A stretch of DNA of 64,000 nucleotides, taken from assembly GCA_017551505.1 (NCBI GenBank), contig JAFZLL010000008.1, positions 1-64,000 of the forward strand. Direction: 5' to 3'. The notes beneath the pieces were generated by a model, which saw nothing but the letters and a program-made list of their open reading frames with translations, made no database searches and had not been told where the DNA came from. This stretch comes from Eubacteriaceae bacterium. Its GTDB lineage: Bacteria > Bacillota > Clostridia > Eubacteriales > Anaerofustaceae. Below are positions 25,865 through 33,899 of this stretch, piece by piece. Each line of letters opens with the position of its first letter. The stretch's first letter is position 1. The position numbers were made by a program, and so were the translations under genes.

Positions 25865-26161
25865 ATGAAACGATATGAATTTGACGCAGCCCTTCATGAA
25901 ATGCGCGACAGCGGCGGAGCCTATGTGGTTTTCCCTTGGGATATTCGTCAGGAATTCGGGAAGGGCCGTGTGAAGGTACATGCATTTTTTGACGGCATCC
26001 CATATACAGGCAGCATCGTCAATATGGGACTGAAAAATGAAGATGGATCAATATGCTATATCATCGGTGTACTGAAGGCGATCAGAAAACAACTGAACAA
26101 ATTCGACGGCGAGACGATCCACGTCGTCATCGAACCGGTACAGACGAAGGATACTGAATAA
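25865..26161 (+). CDS. DUF1905 domain-containing protein
   Basis: The 98-aa protein is one DUF1905 domain: YEFDAALHEMRDSGGAYVVFP, VHAFFDGIPYTGSI, and YIIGVLKAIRKQLNKFDG with IHVVIEP. The family is a small beta-barrel of unknown function, often linked with YdeI-type proteins. It starts four bases after the flavodoxin stop in the same operon. No YdeI domain follows. Confidence 0.85.
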   Translation: MKRYEFDAALHEMRDSGGAYVVFPWDIRQEFGKGRVKVHAFFDGIPYTGSIVNMGLKNEDGSICYIIGVLKAIRKQLNKFDGETIHVVIEPVQTKDTE

Positions 26162-26735
26162 TTGAAAACACCTCTTTGGGTGATCACCACGTCATATGCA
26201 GCAAAACAGGCTCGCTGCAATATGGTGAAATTCACCATTCAAAGGGGCAGTTCTACTTGAAGCGCTCAAGTATCAGCGACGTGTCCGATGCGGCTGAAAG
26301 CATTGCAAATATAATGTATTTTTGCGGCTCACATTCTTAAAAACGTTTTTCTCGCGAATTTCTGGAGCCTTGAAAAAAGCTGCCTTTGCGCTATATAATG
26401 AAGTGTACAGGCTTACTGTTATGCAGCAATCTGATTTTTGACATCGATTCTTATCAAGACCGTTGTGCTCCTTTTTGCTCGTGCTGCATACAGCCGTCAT
26501 CATAAACGCCATCATAAGGGAAAAATAGTGAGGATCCCTGCACGGTATGCAGCAGTCCGCCGCCCTGGGATGCGGTAGGCATGAAGCACTTATACAGCAG
26601 ATCCTCACTCCATACAGGGTTTGAGTTGTAACCAGGGATCACGATTTTTGCTTACTGAAACCGCCAGAATCAAGCAAAACCGAAAAACCATCTCAGTCAT
26701 TTTAGTAGGGTTTTCGGAAGTGTCTGGCAGTCTTG
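26162..26735. other. Non-coding region with possible protein relic
   Basis: No gene with a ribosome-binding site was found. ATGGTGAA-A-TTCACCAT (26222-26238) is a perfect 8-bp-arm palindrome. On the minus strand 26500-26642 reads GYNSNPVWSEDLLYKCFMP and SLFFPYDGVYDDG, which looks like a piece of a real protein, but I cannot name it. AT content rises here compared with the operon before it. Confidence 0.4.
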
Positions 26736-26757
26736 CAAGAGATAAGGAAATTCTGCT
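26736..26757 (+). repeat. att-like direct repeat, copy 2
   Basis: This is an exact 22-base copy of 22437-22458. Read in frame it still ends CKR and stop, like the rpsI C-terminus (SKR and stop), so both copies seem to derive from the rpsI 3' end. Confidence 0.75.
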
Positions 26758-26785
26758 AGTGTTAATCGAGTCTTACAAGAATGCG

Positions 26786-26821
26786 AAAACCTTGGAAATT
26801 CAACGTTTCCAAGGTTTTTTC
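26786..26821 (+). terminator. Rho-independent terminator-like hairpin
   Basis: AAAACCTTGGAAA pairs with TTTCCAAGGTTTT around a 7-nt loop and ends in a T run. No gene directly precedes it, so it may belong to lost DNA. From here to 27320 I see no supported gene. Confidence 0.6.
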
Positions 26822-27320
26822 TTTTATATTAGATCTGAAAAAATCATACTAAACCCGATGAGAAAAGGCAGCTGATGCTGAGGGAACCGCCTTTTAGAAC
26901 CGTTTCAGTTGAAACTGAGGGAAAATAAGCGGATGACTTAGCGTAAGAAATTCGTTTGATCTCATTTTTCGAACTCCGATTTCGATTGCAAGGAGCCATT
27001 TCTCTAAAACCATACTGACTATTTTTGTTTGACTGGAATGAAAGGTTCTGACTGAATTTGATATTATGTATCCTCGTTAATCCTTTTGCAACATTCACTA
27101 AAAAGCTCTCCTAGTGAACACCATTGTCTTTTCAAAAACCTCCTTACATAGTCCGGTTTGAAAATGAATACATAAAATAATCGGATTGGTCATACATTTA
27201 AGGACAATACGTCCTAAGTTTTCGATGAAAGAGTATTTGCTATTGAGATTACCCAAAGAGAATGGTGCTATTACCTCTAACTTAAGGCGTATACGTCCAA
27301 AGTAAGAGGCAAAAAGGAGA

Positions 27321-27380
27321 TTAACCGAGATCGTTATCTGAGCCGGCTGATCCACAACATGTGGAACTGTTCTGATTGAA
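27321..27380 (+). pseudogene. N-terminal relic of a DUF4143-type AAA ATPase
   Basis: The codons read INRDRYLSRLIHNMWNCSD and stop, preceded by AAAAAGGAG. This matches the opening of DUF4143-type ATPases (compare IERNLYLNQLIDRMHNG at 29267). The Walker A loop expected about 10 residues later is missing. Confidence 0.5.
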
Positions 27381-27439
27381 GAATCACCGTGCAATAACGA
27401 AAGAAGATCATCGTCAAGGATTTAATTCGGATATAGCGC

Positions 27440-27516
27440 CAGGGAATGAGGTGATCTAAAAAGTCAGACTAGGAAACAGACAGTAGGACGTCAGTTCAAG
27501 AACTGGCGGGGACAAT
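27440..27516 (+). mobile_element. IS-end-like block related to 5511-5573
   Basis: The block AATGAGGTGATCTAAAAAGT, then CAGACTAGGAAACAGACAG and GTCAGTTCAAGAACTGGCGG, follows the same order as at 5511: AATGAGGTGA-CT, AAAAGTCAGA, AGGA-GTCAGTTCA-GAAC. It looks like the left end of an IS3-like element. No transposase follows, so both would be solo ends. Confidence 0.4.
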
Positions 27517-27590
27517 GGTGAACGATGTATTCGTTCAATAATACGGCTTAAGGTGGTTTGAACTCTGGGAATAGATTCGGAATGATGAGT

Positions 27591-27624
27591 AATCCCCGGA
27601 ATCCTGACGATTCCGGGGATTTTA
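27591..27624. terminator. Hairpin terminator beyond the second UroD-like gene
   Basis: AATCCCCGGAAT and ATTCCGGGGATT are perfect 12-bp arms. The T run is on the plus strand (ATTTTATG); on the minus strand it lies 26 bases after the gene at 27650 and may still end that transcript. Confidence 0.6.
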
Positions 27625-27649
27625 TGTATCTATCGTTTTTGAGTGAATA

Positions 27650-28693
27650 TTACAGAATAGCCTTTCCCTCCGCCACCAGGCGGTCATAGTTCAAGCGGGA
27701 AGCTTCATAAAGCTTCTTGCGGAAGCGTTCGTCACGGCCGCCGTAGTAGCCACGGTTGTCGTAGCCGAACTCCTCCATGAATTTGGCTACCGCCTTATCC
27801 ACTTCCTCATCGGAAGCATCGGGGGCCACATCGACGCTGTGGGTGAAGATGAAGCTGCCCGGATACATCCTCTTCAGCTTGGGCTTGTCGTTGAGCGGCT
27901 GGCCGCCCCAGCTGTTGAAGCCCTCCTCGATGAAGAAGGGAACAAAGTTCTCCACAAAACCGCAGCAGTGTAGATCGGCATACATGCCCAGGGAGTGGGC
28001 AAAAGCAATCGCTTCCTTCACATAGGGAACCAGCATCTCCTTTGCAGTCTCTGTGCTGAAAAATTCCGCTTTCTGGCTGCCCCAGTCATCGTTGAAATTC
28101 ACACAGTCCACGTTGAACCACTTTTTGCAGTTCGCGTAGTACTTCTTACGGTAATCGGTGATTGCCCTGAAGAACCGATGAACGTCCTCCTTCTGCTCAT
28201 CATCGATCAGAGCTACGGCAGCGTTCTCAAAATCCATCACCGCTATCAGACGCTCAAACAGGCAACTGCCGAAAGTGATGCCGTGCATCAGCGTGGGGTC
28301 GGAAAAAGCTTCGCTCTGCCGCGCAACGCTGCCTTCCCAATCCCATGTATCGGGGTCGGGAACGGTCACGCAGTTCTCCCATTCGGCGATGTCCTTTACT
28401 TTGGGATTGCCGGGCCTGACCATTGCCCCGCCGGCGGATTCCACGAAGATCCACTCCACGCCGTAACCGTCGATGCCGCCGGTACGGCTGCGGGCGATGT
28501 TCTCAGGGTCACAATCCACTTTGATCGAAGCCATCTCACTGGGAGAGGGGATCCACATGGGCGTTTTGCCCTCGTATAAACGCAAAAGATTCTCTCTGGG
28601 GGTGATGGGGGTGTTGTATCTTGCAACCCTTCCGAAGCCCGGGAATTGTCCGACGACTTCCAACTCGTCTGAGGTGAATTTCTCAACAGACAT
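27650..28693 (-). CDS. Uroporphyrinogen decarboxylase-family protein, second copy
   Basis: The 347-aa protein is a diverged relative of the one at 6139: TPITPRENLLRLYEGKTP near the start, VNFNDDWGSQKAEFFS in the middle, and DLHCCGFVENFVPFF, where the H-x-C zinc motif is kept but the following Asn is Phe. It ends with GYYGGRDERFRKKLYE. The fold suggests zinc-dependent methyl or decarboxylase chemistry; the substrate is unknown. ATG 28693 was chosen because AAGGAG is 8 nt away; ATG 28699 is only 2 nt away. It has its own promoter and no corrinoid gene nearby. Confidence 0.85.
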   Translation of the reverse strand: MSVEKFTSDELEVVGQFPGFGRVARYNTPITPRENLLRLYEGKTPMWIPSPSEMASIKVDCDPENIARSRTGGIDGYGVEWIFVESAGGAMVRPGNPKVKDIAEWENCVTVPDPDTWDWEGSVARQSEAFSDPTLMHGITFGSCLFERLIAVMDFENAAVALIDDEQKEDVHRFFRAITDYRKKYYANCKKWFNVDCVNFNDDWGSQKAEFFSTETAKEMLVPYVKEAIAFAHSLGMYADLHCCGFVENFVPFFIEEGFNSWGGQPLNDKPKLKRMYPGSFIFTHSVDVAPDASDEEVDKAVAKFMEEFGYDNRGYYGGRDERFRKKLYEASRLNYDRLVAEGKAIL

Positions 28694-28745
28694 AGTCATT
28701 TCTCCTTGTATAGATGTTATTGTATTTAATTTTTTTTATAATATT

Positions 28746-28773
28746 ACTATATCATATTGACCGCCATCGTCAA
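28746..28773 (-). promoter_or_regulatory. Promoter of the second UroD-like gene
   Basis: On the minus strand TTGACG (28768-28773) and TATAGT (28746-28751) are 16 bp apart. A second AT-rich block follows before the ribosome-binding site. Confidence 0.65.
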
Positions 28774-28844
28774 CAGTCAGTCCCATCGAATTTCAACAGC
28801 CGTTACAGGGAAACGAAAATAAAGCGTCTTGACAACTGAATAGA

Positions 28845-28985
28845 CATTCATCAGATACGAACCTGTGATGAGGAGCCGCATCAGCAGTAAACGCGAAGAC
28901 GGTCAAAAGACCAGAGCGGAAGCTGGCCTGTAAGAGCCGGGCGGCACCCGGATTACGACGAAGATTCACACCGCATAATGAAACT
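28845..28985 (+). other. GC-rich structured block, possible mobile-element relic
   Basis: This GC-rich block stands between AT-rich flanks. It holds GGTC-aaaa-GACC and CCGGG-cggca-CCCGG hairpins and the run GATGAGGAGCCGCATCAG. The wording recalls non-coding DNA of clostridial conjugative transposons or a group II intron 3' region, but I could not confirm either. No reading frame is supported. From 28986 to 29263 nothing else was seen. Confidence 0.3.
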
Positions 28986-29263
28986 TGATCTGTATCCAAG
29001 CAAGATTACGGAAATGGTCCATTTTGGGCCTTCCCCCCATTATTAAGTCAGAGGACGGAATTCTTTCGCCTCGGTATCAAAATCACCAATCGTCGGAATA
29101 CAAATGAAAATGGTAATTGATAACGATAAAATAGCAAAGCCGGATAAATTCAATCGATATAATTGCAAAAATATCGAACAGGCCTGGCGCTGATGGCTTG
29201 TTTTTTATAATATAATCGATAAAAATGCGAGAATTGAATTTATATCGTTTTGAGGTTGCTGTG

Positions 29264-29682
29264 GTGATTGAAAGAAACCTGTATCTTAATCAGCTAATAG
29301 ATCGAATGCATAATGGAATGATAAAAGTTATTACCGGATTGAGAAGGTCTGGAAAGTCATAGAATTAAAACGGAGAGGGTATAGCATTGATATTGGCGTA
29401 GTTGAAATCAATGAGAAAAAGGATGACAGATACATCCGCAAGCAGTTGGAAGTTTATTTTATCGCTTCTAAAGGAAATAAGAAGTATTATATTCAGGTTG
29501 CACAAAGCCTTTCAGATCCAGGAAAGCAACAACAGGAATCAGCTTCTCTGAGCAACATTCGTGATGGGTTCCAAAAAATTATAATCAGAAAAGACAATTC
29601 TGTGTCGTACATTGACGATAATGGAATCTATAACCTGTTTCTTTATGATTTTCTTTTGGATAAAAAAAGAATAGATTTCTAA
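29264..29682 (+). pseudogene. DUF4143-type AAA ATPase with internal deletion
   Basis: GTG 29264 opens VIERNLYLNQLIDRMHNGM and KVITGLRRSGKS, the Walker A loop, then a stop. One frame over, the C-terminal third follows: ELKRRGYSIDIGVVEINEK, KQLEVYFIASKGNKKYYIQVAQS, and NLFLYDFLLDK with stop at 29682. About 250 residues between the Walker A loop and the DUF4143 nuclease-like end are missing. Both ends are well preserved, so the deletion is probably recent. Confidence 0.8.
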
Positions 29683-29825
29683 TTTGAAACTTTACGGAGG
29701 CTGCCAGAATAATAAGCACGTATGCAGCACAACAATCAAGTGCAGTGCGAATGGTGTGAGTACTGCATTCGCGAGCTGGAAAAGTTTCAGCGCATACAAG
29801 GAACTGCAGCTCAGGAGGAAGAGGA

Positions 29826-30314
29826 ATGAAAGTGATATTGCACGATCTGGATAGCGGGTACGATGAACTGCTTGAATCCATGTGTGACCGTGTGCTCGCA
29901 GCAGACGGAAAATATGCACCATGCCAAGGATGCTTCGGTTGCTGGACCAAGCATCCTGCCGAATGCTTTATGAAAGATAAACTGAAGCAGGCATGCCGCA
30001 TCATTGGACATGCGGATGATCTGGTGATCATCACAAAGAACCTTTACGGCGAATACAGCCCGGCTGTTAAGAATGTGCTGGACCGTTCGATCGGAACATC
30101 CACTCCATTTTCCACATATCGCGGGAGGCAGATGCATCACACGCTGCGCTACGGAAAACACGACCTCTGGAAGGTGATCGTCTATGGTGAGATCAGCGAT
30201 GCTGAAAAAGAGACTTTCAGGTTTCGCGCGGAACGAAATGCGATAAATGATGGCTATTCGCGATCCGAAGTCGTGTTCCTTACGGATCTTGACGAATTGG
30301 AGGGTCAGCTATGA
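29826..30314 (+). CDS. Flavodoxin family protein (NADPH-dependent FMN reductase-like)
   Basis: The 162-aa protein has CQGCFGCWTKHPAECFMKD, the cysteine-rich loop of this flavoprotein group, followed by ADDLVIITKNLYGEYSPAVKNVLDRS, the usual substrate or flavin segment. It lacks the N-terminal phosphate loop of a standard flavodoxin, since it begins at the first strand with LHDLDSGYDELL. AGGAGGAAGAGGA precedes the ATG. Its stop overlaps the start of the next gene. Confidence 0.8.
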   Translation: MKVILHDLDSGYDELLESMCDRVLAADGKYAPCQGCFGCWTKHPAECFMKDKLKQACRIIGHADDLVIITKNLYGEYSPAVKNVLDRSIGTSTPFSTYRGRQMHHTLRYGKHDLWKVIVYGEISDAEKETFRFRAERNAINDGYSRSEVVFLTDLDELEGQL

Positions 30315-31057
30315 AGACGGTATTCATCAACTGCAGTCCAAAAGAACGTTTCTGCGCCTCGGCTTATTTTCTTTCTTTGCAGCGTATATTCGTCAGCGGA
30401 AAAAAAGTGACGGTAAAGCTGCGTACTCCGGCGGATCATGAACCCATCCTGACGGAGCTTGCGGATGCTCAGTCTGTGGTGTTCTGCCTTCCCCTTTATG
30501 TAGACGGCATCCCTTCCCATGTGCTGCGTTTCATGGAGAAAATGGAAGCGTTCTGCAGAGAGAACAGTCTTCATCCGAGCCTCTACTGTATTGTCAACAA
30601 CGGATTTATCGAAGGCAAGCAAAATGAACCGTTGATGCAGAGCTTTGAACACTTCTGCAACCGTGCCGGGCTGACCTGGGGCGGTGGCGTCGGTATCGGA
30701 GGCGGTGTCATGCTGAATGTGACCCGTATCCTGTTTGCGGTGGATATTGCCCTGCTGCTGCTGAATACAGTGTTGAGCATTATCAATACCGGGAGCTTAT
30801 TTCCCAAAAGTGCCTGGATCAGCTTTGGAGAAAATGCTGTTCTTCTGCTGTATTTTAACCTTGGTGTATTGTTCTATCTTGCGCGCATGGGATCCTTTAT
30901 CCGTAAAAGGGCTCATGCTGGGAAGAAGTACACGCGGATACTGATCCCTTCGTTCGTCTTCATTCTTTTTGCAGATGTTTTCTTTATCGTGATCTCTTTG
31001 TTCGAGGGAGGTCTCTTCCGGGGATGGCTGGCGGAGAAGGAATTAAAGGAAGAGTAG
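30311..31057 (+). CDS. Flavodoxin-like protein with C-terminal membrane domain
   Basis: The 248-aa protein opens with a flavodoxin-like half (TVFINCSPKERF, SVVFCLPLYVDGIPSHVLRFMEKM, IVNNGFIEGKQN). From residue about 128 it has hydrophobic segments (ILFAVDIALLLLNTVL, NAVLLLYFNLGVLFYLA, ILIPSFVFILFADVFFIVI), likely three membrane helices. It may be a membrane-bound partner to the preceding flavoprotein (overlap ATGA). The flavin-binding loop is shortened, so it may not bind FMN. Confidence 0.7.
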   Translation: MKTVFINCSPKERFCASAYFLSLQRIFVSGKKVTVKLRTPADHEPILTELADAQSVVFCLPLYVDGIPSHVLRFMEKMEAFCRENSLHPSLYCIVNNGFIEGKQNEPLMQSFEHFCNRAGLTWGGGVGIGGGVMLNVTRILFAVDIALLLLNTVLSIINTGSLFPKSAWISFGENAVLLLYFNLGVLFYLARMGSFIRKRAHAGKKYTRILIPSFVFILFADVFFIVISLFEGGLFRGWLAEKELKEE

Positions 31058-31354
31058 GAACAATATATAGACGGACAATTACGGAAAGGCCGAATGTACT
31101 AATATGACTGCGGAGCATACTGAGGCTGAGAAAGGTGCACTGAATCCTCATAGAGACAGTAATGAATCCAAGAGCAAACCGATGGAGAAGATCCTGAGAA
31201 AACCGTAAGAAAATGATTCCTGAAAATCATACTATTTCAGAAAGGTGCAATCGTATGCTGAATAATATAAAAAAGAGATTCCTTGCTCACCCGGAGCGGC
31301 ATCCTGACGTATCAAGGGAGGTCGGCACCCACGGCTGAACGGAGAGAAGAGCAT
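31058..31354. other. Intergenic region with two tiny frames
   Basis: 31104-31208 could encode 34 residues (MTAEHTEAEKGALNPHRDSN...), and 31255-31338 could encode 27 residues (MLNNIKKRFLAHPERHPDVS...), the latter resembling the start of a longer broken protein. Neither has a convincing ribosome-binding site. I do not call them genes. Confidence 0.3.
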
Positions 31355-31894
31355 ATGAAAAAAGCGACGAGAGAATATCTTGCCTATGTAGCGAAGCGAC
31401 TGGGGAACGTTCCGTTTCACGGATCTGTCGACGGTCTGGTGTCCAATCTTGAACCGATTGTGGAATCATTTCCAACATGGAGCGTAGAAGAAGCGGACGG
31501 ATTATGGTGCGCAGGATTTGTATATCTTTGCTGCAGAGAGGCTGACTTCGGGATTCCGTACAGACCGACTGGATGTAAAACCTGCCATCTGGCAGCGTGC
31601 CTCGGTTGGGAGGAGTTCGCATTAAACGATCCCCGGATAGAATACTGGCGAGGAGCGGAAGGCTTTCTTCCGGAACCGGGAGACATTGTCATCTATGACA
31701 GAGTGTTCGAGAACAAGGCGCACGATCATATGGGGATCGTTCTTAAGAATCGGGAACATACGATTATTGTCGCGGAAGGAAATGTCAACAACTATTCCTG
31801 CGTGATCGAGCGTCCTGTAGACGAGCATATCCGAGCTTATATCCGAATTCCGGACGGATATCGATACAGTGCAGGAGATGCCGGCACTCTTTGA
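31355..31894 (+). CDS. CHAP/NlpC-P60-like domain protein
   Basis: The 179-aa protein has a papain-like amidase layout: LWCAGFVYLCCREADFG with the nucleophile cysteine, EPGDIVIYDRVFENKAHDHMGIVL with the histidine, and VAEGNVNNYS with the polar third residue. No signal peptide or wall-binding domain is seen, so it is predicted cytoplasmic unless exported otherwise. ATG 31355 has GGAGAGAAGA upstream; an extension to 31283 does not. The role could be peptidoglycan-fragment or other amide hydrolysis. Confidence 0.75.
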   Translation: MKKATREYLAYVAKRLGNVPFHGSVDGLVSNLEPIVESFPTWSVEEADGLWCAGFVYLCCREADFGIPYRPTGCKTCHLAACLGWEEFALNDPRIEYWRGAEGFLPEPGDIVIYDRVFENKAHDHMGIVLKNREHTIIVAEGNVNNYSCVIERPVDEHIRAYIRIPDGYRYSAGDAGTL

Positions 31895-31998
31895 ACAAGA
31901 TCCTTTGTGATGAGAGAGATTAGCTGGGAGGGTTCTGGCTGACCAGTTTTCCAGAGCAAAACCGCAAAATAGTAATAAGTCTAAACCTCAAAGAGAAA

Positions 31999-32033
31999 GC
32001 CCTCTCGGGAACCATGGTTCCATACGAGAGGGC
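31999..32033. terminator. Long hairpin between convergent genes
   Basis: GCCCTCTCG pairs with CGAGAGGGC, and inside GGAACC-AT-GGTTCC is a perfect palindrome. On the minus strand it is followed by TTTCTCTTT, so it can end the XRE operon transcript. Confidence 0.6.
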
Positions 32034-32073
32034 ACAGACAACAGATACGGCAACAAACACGGAGTTGCCTGTC

Positions 32074-32235
32074 TCATCCTGCAGACTTCCTGTTCATGAT
32101 CATGCCTTTGATGTTCATGATACATGCGAGCACTAACAGTACAATCGCCAACCGATTGGGCAGCTTATAAAAATACCGATCGACAACGATCATCCCGCCG
32201 CCAAGGACGATGCCGATGACGCTCATTTTATTCAT
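32074..32235 (-). CDS. Small membrane protein, 53 aa
   Basis: The frame encodes MNKMSVIGIVLGGGMIVV, then LPNRLAIVLLVLACIMNIKGMIM and a short basic tail, giving two membrane helices. Its ATG overlaps the XRE gene stop (ATGA), and GGAGGAGGACAG lies upstream, so translation is coupled. I know no family for it. It probably forms a membrane pair with the XRE protein. Confidence 0.65.
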   Translation of the reverse strand: MNKMSVIGIVLGGGMIVVDRYFYKLPNRLAIVLLVLACIMNIKGMIMNRKSAG

Positions 32236-32753
32236 CTGTCCTCCTCCTTGACTTTGCCAAGAAGCCGGAGCTTTGACTCCCTGATCTTTACAGCATTTCG
32301 GCTTGTAAAGATGACTCCGAGTACGATCATTCCAAAGGCAATGCCAAGTCCGAAACTCCCGATTCCTTCATAAGGTGAAGTCGAGTCCAGCCCAAGAAAA
32401 ATGATCAACAGAAATACGGCAAATCCTGCGAGCCCGGCGATGAACAGCCAGTGCATCCTTCGCAGAAGCCTCCCTTTTTCCTCATTACTGTAATCCGCGA
32501 CCTGCAATACGGTCTCTTTCAGTTCCTGATCCATACGCTCACTTTTCCTTTCTCCACTTAAGATCTCACGGAGGTCGACCTCATAGAAATCGGACAGATC
32601 GATCAGGATATCCATATCAGGCATGTTGCTGCCAGTTTCCCAGCGTGAGACCGTCCTGCGGGCTACACCCATCTGCTCTGCAAGCTGCTCCTGTGTAAGC
32701 CCATGCTGCTTGCGGAGTTCCTGAAGAAACTTTCCGATTTTTACAAGATCCAT
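32232..32753 (-). CDS. XRE family regulator with two membrane helices
   Basis: The 173-aa protein has an XRE helix-turn-helix at residues about 5-60 (LRKQHGLTQEQLAEQMGVARRTVSRWETG). After a helical link come two membrane helices (LFIAGLAGFAVFLLIIFLGL and IGSFGLGIAFGMIVLGVIF) and a basic end. Membrane-tied XRE proteins are frequent in Firmicutes and may sense envelope or membrane state. The start at 32753 has AAAGGAGG; an upstream start at 32840 lacks one. It is co-translated with the 53-aa membrane protein. Confidence 0.85.
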   Translation of the reverse strand: MDLVKIGKFLQELRKQHGLTQEQLAEQMGVARRTVSRWETGSNMPDMDILIDLSDFYEVDLREILSGERKSERMDQELKETVLQVADYSNEEKGRLLRRMHWLFIAGLAGFAVFLLIIFLGLDSTSPYEGIGSFGLGIAFGMIVLGVIFTSRNAVKIRESKLRLLGKVKEEDR

Positions 32754-32843
32754 GGTTCGATAACCTCCTTTACGGCCATAGCATAGTCCGTATCCCATAA
32801 AAACTACAGGACACAAAGTGAGCAAACGCCCTGTCTTCAATAT

Positions 32844-32862
32844 TGAGACATGCCGTGTCTCA
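32844..32862. promoter_or_regulatory. Inverted repeat upstream of the XRE gene, operator candidate
   Basis: TGAGACATGCCGTGTCTCA has perfect 7-bp arms. It lies 91 bases upstream of the XRE start and 22 bases after the small membrane gene at 32885, so it could be the XRE operator or part of a weak terminator. Confidence 0.45.
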
Positions 32863-32884
32863 CGGATAACGGGAATTTGTATGC

Positions 32885-33094
32885 CTACTGCTTATCGTCT
32901 GTATCCTCTTCGTTATCATCTTCAGTGTTGCGGCTCAACACAAGGCCGAGGCACATACCGACAGACAGTCCGATCGACATCCACAGTCCCATGTTATGGG
33001 TTGCCGAGCCGATAGCCGTACCGATCGCGATCCCTATGCACATACCGATCGGAAGACCGGATGAGCCATTATTCTTCTTGTTATTATCGTTCAT
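32885..33094 (-). CDS. Small glycine-zipper-like membrane protein
   Basis: The 69-aa protein has an Asn/Lys-rich N-terminus (MNDNNKKNNGSSG), two glycine-rich helices (IGMCIGIAIGTAIGSA and MSIGLSVGMCLGLVL) with small-residue spacing, and a strongly acidic C-terminus. GGAGG precedes the ATG at 33094. Similar proteins occur in Clostridia without known function. Confidence 0.7.
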   Translation of the reverse strand: MNDNNKKNNGSSGLPIGMCIGIAIGTAIGSATHNMGLWMSIGLSVGMCLGLVLSRNTEDDNEEDTDDKQ

Positions 33095-33149
33095 CAGAAA
33101 ACACCTCCGCAGATTCATATTGACCGACTCGTCTCACGAAGACCTCCGG

Positions 33150-33899
33150 TCAAATCCTCTCAACTATGCCTAGTGCGATACTGAATTTATCCATATTGTG
33201 GTTTGCGTCTGAAAGATCGTCGATCGTATAGTTTCCCTCGGCTAAAACATCACCCGCCGCAAGAAAATCATACAGTTCGAATCCGAAGAAATCGCATACT
33301 GCCTGCACTCCGGCCACTTCCATCTCTACCGCGATGCATCCTTCACTCTTTCTCCTGTTCACTAGATTGACGGTCTCCCGGAGCATGGAGTCCGTTGTCC
33401 AAATTCTCCCCTGTACATAAGGGATCGACAGTTCCGTAAAGATCCTCGCGACTTCGCCTGAATTCCTGATCGTTATATAATCCTGTGCTTCTGCAAAGTA
33501 ATAGGAAAGTCCTTCTCCTCGATAGGCCTCAGTAGGGATAATAAACTTACCTGAGGTCGTTTGAGCATCCAAACTCCCGCATGAGCCGAACATGACAAAC
33601 TGAGTCGCTCCGGTAATGTGGTTGATCTCAGCCACAGTGCCTCCGGCTAACGCAGATCCGATCGGTGTCAGATAAAAAGCGACTTTCTCGCCTCTGTGAT
33701 CGAATGACCATACGGGAATATCTCCGTTGCAGGCACTTATCTCAGCTATCTGCGTGCATGAATAATTCTGCAAAATATGATCATGTATAACTTTGGAGAA
33801 AACCACGATGCATTTATCGACCAGGTGTTTCTTCGGTCCATAAAATGCCTCTAAATTTACTATCGGTTCACTTTTAACATCATAAAAATCTTCGATCAT
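33150..33899 (-). CDS. Nucleoside phosphorylase family protein
   Basis: The 249-aa protein belongs to the PNP/UDP phosphorylase superfamily: TPIGSALAGGTVAEINHITGA, FVMFGSCGSLDAQ (the GS-CG-L signature), and GCIAVEMEVAGVQAV, the E-M-E nucleoside site. A phosphate-binding Arg in the usual GTxR spot is not evident. It probably cleaves purine or pyrimidine nucleosides for salvage. The permease at 34361 and the purine genes downstream fit this. It has its own promoter at 34102. Confidence 0.85.
   Translation of the reverse strand: MIEDFYDVKSEPIVNLEAFYGPKKHLVDKCIVVFSKVIHDHILQNYSCTQIAEISACNGDIPVWSFDHRGEKVAFYLTPIGSALAGGTVAEINHITGATQFVMFGSCGSLDAQTTSGKFIIPTEAYRGEGLSYYFAEAQDYITIRNSGEVARIFTELSIPYVQGRIWTTDSMLRETVNLVNRRKSEGCIAVEMEVAGVQAVCDFFGFELYDFLAAGDVLAEGNYTIDDLSDANHNMDKFSIALGIVERI

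Noticed and set aside
26844-27098. 84-codon minus-strand gene
   Set aside because: It has no ribosome-binding site, no family likeness, and lies in AT-rich decayed DNA.
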